Source: DATDIC01 sp963777625 (lineage in GTDB: Bacteria; Pseudomonadota; Alphaproteobacteria; Acetobacterales; Acetobacteraceae). From it: 64,000 nt of DNA. Shown piece after piece: positions 60,870-64,000 of this stretch. Location of the stretch: NCBI GenBank assembly GCA_963777625.1, contig CAVZRO010000001.1:310001-374000 (forward strand), in the 5' to 3' direction. Within the stretch, counting starts at the first letter, position 1, and every line of letters begins with the position of its first letter. Made by a program: the position numbers and the translations under genes. The notes under the pieces are model-generated. The model worked only from the letters and a program-made list of their open reading frames with translations, did no database searches and was not told the origin of the DNA.

Positions 60870-61258
60870 GCGGGGTCGTTTTGAGACGATCAGGGGAAGA
60901 GTCGTTGTCATGAACGACCGCGGTTACGGCGTGATCAAGCGCATCCAGGACGCCACCCAGGAAGGACGGCGCTGCTTCGCCGACCTGTAGAACCCCGACC
61001 TGCGTGGCCTCGCGGAGCGACAGAAAAAGTTTCACACGGAGCACCACGGAGGTCCCACGGAGAGCCACGGAGGGTGGTTGTTCCTCCGTGGCTCTCCGTG
61101 GAACCTCCGTGGCTCTCCGTGTGGACTCTTCCTTGATATGCTCCGAGCGGCACTGGCAGAACTTGTCCTGCAGGCGCAACGGCTTGGTTTCGCCTGATGT
61201 GGAATGCCGGCTCCGCAAATTCACCACGAAGACACGAAGGCGGCGATCGCGAAGCCGA
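60870..61258. other. Intergenic region with a long hairpin and a second dispersed repeat
   Basis: No confident gene. A 26-codon frame at 60910 (MNDRGYGVIKRIQD...) has a plausible start but is too short to assign. The 91-bp hairpin at 61033-61123 is described separately. TTCACCACGAAGACACGAAGG-like sequence at 61220-61240 is a dispersed word seen in many bacterial genomes. Confidence 0.4.
61033..61123. repeat. 91-bp near-perfect hairpin of CCACGGAG words
   Basis: The two 41-base arms (61033-61073 and 61083-61123) match at 38 of 41 positions, with a nine-base loop. Each arm itself repeats CCACGGAG about four times, so the structure is a repeat within a repeat. No T-tract follows. Confidence 0.8.
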
Positions 61259-61690
61259 TCAGGGGTCCTCGGCCAGCAGCTCGTCCAGCGTCATCGGGCA
61301 GATTGGCGGCAACGGCAGCGGCGGCTGCCCGTCGCTTTCTTCCGGCATGATCCTCAGCGCCTTCGCATAAAGATTGCCGAGGTCGATCCGCTGCCGCATC
61401 GAGGGAGCGTAGGCTTCGGCTGCATCAAGGCGGGCGCGGCGCGCTTCGGATCGCCAATGCGGCGCATCGCGCGCCGTCGGCCACGCTGCCGCTTTGAGGT
61501 CGTGCAAAAACGCCTGGAGGATGTGCGAGCGCACCGCGCTCAACTGGCTGCGGCCCACGCACTCGATCTCCTCGACGACGTTCTCCCAGTCCACCTGGTC
61601 GTTGACGCGCTCGCCGGCCGCGATCCGGCGCAGCAACTCGGCTTGCTGTTCGCTCCAGAGCAGAACGTCGGCGTCGTAGAGATCCCTCAT
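61259..61690 (-). CDS. DUF29 family protein
   Basis: A 143-residue helical protein: LYDADVLLWSEQQAELLRR and VDWENVVEEIECVGRSQLSAVRSHILQAFLHDLK match DUF29, then the segment RIDLGNLYAKALRIM. Family function unknown; it is common in cyanobacteria and alphaproteobacteria, often in multiple copies. ATG 61690 is used because MRDLYDADVLL is the usual start. Confidence 0.87.
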   Translation of the reverse strand: MRDLYDADVLLWSEQQAELLRRIAAGERVNDQVDWENVVEEIECVGRSQLSAVRSHILQAFLHDLKAAAWPTARDAPHWRSEARRARLDAAEAYAPSMRQRIDLGNLYAKALRIMPEESDGQPPLPLPPICPMTLDELLAEDP

Positions 61691-61823
61691 CGCAGCGCCC
61701 TCGCAGCGCCCAGCGTTCACCCGCAACAGTCACACAATAGGCGGCCAGGCGCCATGAAGGTCACATCGCCCGCGTCGCGGCCCGGTCAACAGACCTCGCC
61801 CGGCGGCAGTCGGCGGTGGTCGA

Positions 61824-62402
61824 TCAGGCGGGCGTCAGGGATACCGCCGCCAGCCCCTGGCTGACGATGCCCAGCACCCGCGCGGCACCGAGCGACAGAT
61901 CGATCACACGCCGACGCGACGGCAGCCGGTCGGTGATGGTCACAACCACGCTGCGGCCGTTCGCGGCCGTCACCCGAACTTTGGTGCCGAAGGGCAGCCA
62001 CGGATGCGCGGCGGTCAGCGCACCCTGCTCGAACCGCCCACCGCTGGCAGTACGGCGGCCCTGATGCCGCGGCCCGTAATAGCTGGCCACGCCTTTTTCC
62101 GGCAACCACTGGGCCCCTTTCAGCGGCGAATGTGGCGCAGCACTCGCCACGCCCGGGGTTCCGGCAAGGCAGGCGCCCGCCAGCAGCCCCGGCACCAGCC
62201 GTCGCAACAATCCTGGAACAAAACGAAGAAATGCGCCGTTAAGTATTCGAAGCTCGCTGACCAAATGCGCCGACGCCCTTGCCGACAGTTCCACCAGTCC
62301 TGCAAGGGACAGCATACCGCCCCGCAATCCTCGTGTCGCAAAGAAGCCGAAACGATCATCCTTGTCTGTTGCGGTAGGCGGAACGTCCTGCTTTTGCAGC
62401 AT
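61824..62402 (-). CDS. rlpA: RlpA-like septal ring lytic transglycosylase
   Basis: A 192-residue protein: an N-terminal stretch with a hydrophobic signal (FVPGLLRRLVPGLLAGACLAG, about 62-82, with Cys in a lipobox-like GAC), then the DPBB domain with GVASYYGPRHQGRRTASGGRF, LPFGTKVRVTAANGRSVVVTITDRLP and VIDLSLGAARVLGI. RlpA cleaves denuded glycan at the septum. No SPOR domain is present. The Asp of TDR and the His-rich segment fit an active DPBB enzyme. Confidence 0.87.
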   Translation of the reverse strand: MLQKQDVPPTATDKDDRFGFFATRGLRGGMLSLAGLVELSARASAHLVSELRILNGAFLRFVPGLLRRLVPGLLAGACLAGTPGVASAAPHSPLKGAQWLPEKGVASYYGPRHQGRRTASGGRFEQGALTAAHPWLPFGTKVRVTAANGRSVVVTITDRLPSRRRVIDLSLGAARVLGIVSQGLAAVSLTPA

Positions 62403-62498
62403 TTATTGTCTCCCGCATTATGAAGGTCACCCGTATCACGAGGATGTTGCTGGCTTTGAACTCAGGATGCAACCCCTGAATCGACGGAAAACCACGTT

Positions 62499-64000
62499 TT
62501 AGCCTGTCCGCACCTTCTGCCGGAGCTCGAATTTCTGGATTTTTCCCGTCGCCGTCTTGGGTAATTCACCGAAGGTCACGTGACGCGGGCACTTGAAATG
62601 GGCCAGACGAGCGCGGCACCACCCAATAATATCAGCCGCTGTCACAGCATCCGCGCCGGGCTTCAATGCCACGAATGCGTGCGGTGTCTCGCCCCAGGTC
62701 TCGTCCGGATGGGCAACAACCGCGGCTTCCATGATATCCGGGTGCTTGTAGAGTACCTCTTCCACTTCCAGCGAGCTGATATTCTCCCCGCCGGAGATGA
62801 TAATATCCTTCGCCCGATCCTTGATCTCGACATAACTGTCGGCATGCATGACCGCCAGATCACCGGTATGAAACCAACCCCCGGCCAGGACTTCGGATGT
62901 TGCTGTTGGATTCTTCAGATAACCCATCATCACCGTGTTCGACCGCAGCATCAGTTCGCCAATACTGGCGCCGTCGGCCGGAACCGGAACGAGCGTGGCC
63001 GGGTCGAGCACCGCGGCTTCCTCCAGCATCGGGTGGCCGACGCCCTGCCGGGCCATGAATCCCGCTTTCTGCTCCAGCGGAAGCTCATCCAACCCCGGCT
63101 GCCACTGACAGATGGTCGCCGGACCGTAGCTTTCGGTCAGGCCATAGAGATGCGTCACCGCGAACCCCATCGCTTCCATGCGCGCAATCACCGTGGAGGG
63201 CGGAGCGGCGCCTCCGGTGGCGATCTGCACGATTTGCGGAAAGCTGCGCCGCGCGGTGTCCGGCGCATGGATCAGCAGGTTCAGCACCACGGGCGCGGCA
63301 CAGAGATGGGTGACGCCATGTTCCGCGATCGCGGTGAAGACGGGCGCCGGATCCACCCGTCGCAGACAGACATGCGTGCCGCCGGCCAGCGTCACCGCCC
63401 AGGTGTAGGTCCAGCCGTTGCAGTGGAACATCGGCAACGTCCACAGATACACGCTGCGTGGCGAGAGCTGGAAAGCCAGCGCATTGGCGCAGGCATTCAG
63501 ATACGCCCCGCGATGGTGCAGCACGACGCCCTTCGGGTTGCCGGTGGTGCCGGACGTGTAGTTCAGCGAGATCGCCTGCCACTCGTTGTCCGGCAGCCGC
63601 ACCGGCTGCGCGGGATCGCCGGCAGCGATGAATGTTTCGTACTCGACGGCGCCGATCCGCTGGCCGCCAGCCCCGAGCGGGTCGTCGATATCCACCACCA
63701 GCGGCCGGTGCGGCATCAGCGTCAGCGCATGCGCGGCGGTCGCCGCCAACTCGCGATCCACCAGCATCACTTTCGCCTCGCCATGCTGCAGGATGAACGC
63801 GATGGCGGCGGCGTCCAGCCGGGTGTTGAGCGGGCACAGCACCGCGCCCAGCATCGGCACCGCGTAGTGCGCCTCCAGCAATGCGGGCACGTTCGGCGCC
63901 AGCACGGCGACAGTGTCGCCTTTGCCGACGCCGGCTTCAGCCAGCGCGCCGCCAAGCCGCCGTGCACGCTCCAGGAATTGTGCATAGGTGATGCGGCGGT
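62499..64000 (-). CDS. Acyl-CoA synthetase (AMP-forming), 5' end cut by window edge
   Basis: 500 codons of an ANL-superfamily ligase; the N-terminus lies beyond the right edge. The P-loop-like NYTSGTTGNPKGVVLHHRG, motif GLTESYGPAT, HTGDLAVMHADSYVEIKDRAKDIIISGGENISS and catalytic Lys in TATGKIQKFELR are all present. It makes an acyl-AMP then an acyl-CoA, most like the medium/long-chain fatty acid ligases; the chain length cannot be told from this. Confidence 0.9.
   Translation of the reverse strand, partial: RRITYAQFLERARRLGGALAEAGVGKGDTVAVLAPNVPALLEAHYAVPMLGAVLCPLNTRLDAAAIAFILQHGEAKVMLVDRELAATAAHALTLMPHRPLVVDIDDPLGAGGQRIGAVEYETFIAAGDPAQPVRLPDNEWQAISLNYTSGTTGNPKGVVLHHRGAYLNACANALAFQLSPRSVYLWTLPMFHCNGWTYTWAVTLAGGTHVCLRRVDPAPVFTAIAEHGVTHLCAAPVVLNLLIHAPDTARRSFPQIVQIATGGAAPPSTVIARMEAMGFAVTHLYGLTESYGPATICQWQPGLDELPLEQKAGFMARQGVGHPMLEEAAVLDPATLVPVPADGASIGELMLRSNTVMMGYLKNPTATSEVLAGGWFHTGDLAVMHADSYVEIKDRAKDIIISGGENISSLEVEEVLYKHPDIMEAAVVAHPDETWGETPHAFVALKPGADAVTAADIIGWCRARLAHFKCPRHVTFGELPKTATGKIQKFELRQKVRTG

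Noticed and set aside
60910..60990. Short frame MNDRGYGVIKRIQD after hyuB
   Set aside because: Only 26 codons, no partner and no conserved pattern. It could be the start of a truncated gene but there is no way to tell.

Overview
The window is high-GC DNA from a Gram-negative bacterium, most likely an alphaproteobacterium of the Rhodospirillales/Acetobacteraceae type. That assignment is inferred from gene order (mdh-sucC-sucD; rpsM-rpsK-rpoA-rplQ; pyrH-frr-uppS-cdsA-dxr-rseP-bamA-skp-lpxD-fabZ), from the protein sequences, and from an AGAGCG-type palindromic repeat typical of alphaproteobacteria. It is mostly chromosomal core with short accessory patches. No rRNA, CRISPR array, prophage or intact transposase gene was seen, and only one tRNA (Cys).

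Layout. 1-9.8 kb: an ArsR/SRPBCC pair, a ferritin-like protein, a double GNAT protein, two tandem aspartate aminotransferases, a PEP-CTERM protein, formate-tetrahydrofolate ligase, a GNAT protein, an HSL-type esterase and a secreted repeat protein. 10.1-12.7 kb: the distal part of the ribosomal/alpha operon. 12.9-16.9 kb: an accessory module made of an exosortase-associated (LuxI-like) acyltransferase, a ThiF/E1-nitroreductase fusion and a PEP-CTERM protein. 16.9-20.6 kb: an enolase-superfamily enzyme, an SGNH hydrolase and an ABC solute-binding protein. 20.6-30.8 kb: a ten-gene envelope/isoprenoid operon on the minus strand. 30.8-34.2 kb: an accessory patch with an MNT/HEPN toxin-antitoxin pair, a 32-bp tandem repeat with palindromic cores, and orphan genes. 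34.4-36.8 kb: hydrolase, SDR, DUF1684 and a 59-residue membrane protein. 37.1-40.2 kb: mdh-sucC-sucD. 40.5-49.4 kb: entericidin, a class III CoA-transferase, a second SRPBCC/ArsR pair, an EmrAB-type efflux pump with a divergent TetR, and two paralogous lipoproteins. 49.6-54.2 kb: a capsule-like protein, GNAT, a nucleotidyltransferase, tRNA-Cys and a ClC transporter. 54.6-64 kb: CMD/DUF488/Rieske-FAD operon, hyuA-hyuB, DUF29, RlpA and an acyl-CoA ligase cut by the right edge.

Three whole-window observations stand out. Four genes (lpxD, mdh, a GNAT gene and hyuA) each carry what behaves as a single +1 frameshift; two of them are core genes, which points to residual insertion errors in the sequence rather than gene decay. 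A family of five short elements with about 26-bp terminal inverted repeats and no transposase (MITE-like) sits mainly at the 3' ends of genes. Several regulators have perfect or near-perfect dyads touching their start codons.

The best candidate for an under-described system is the acyltransferase / ThiF-nitroreductase / PEP-CTERM module at 12.9-16.9 kb. Second is the MNT/HEPN cassette bracketed by an imperfect direct repeat of the pyrH leader.
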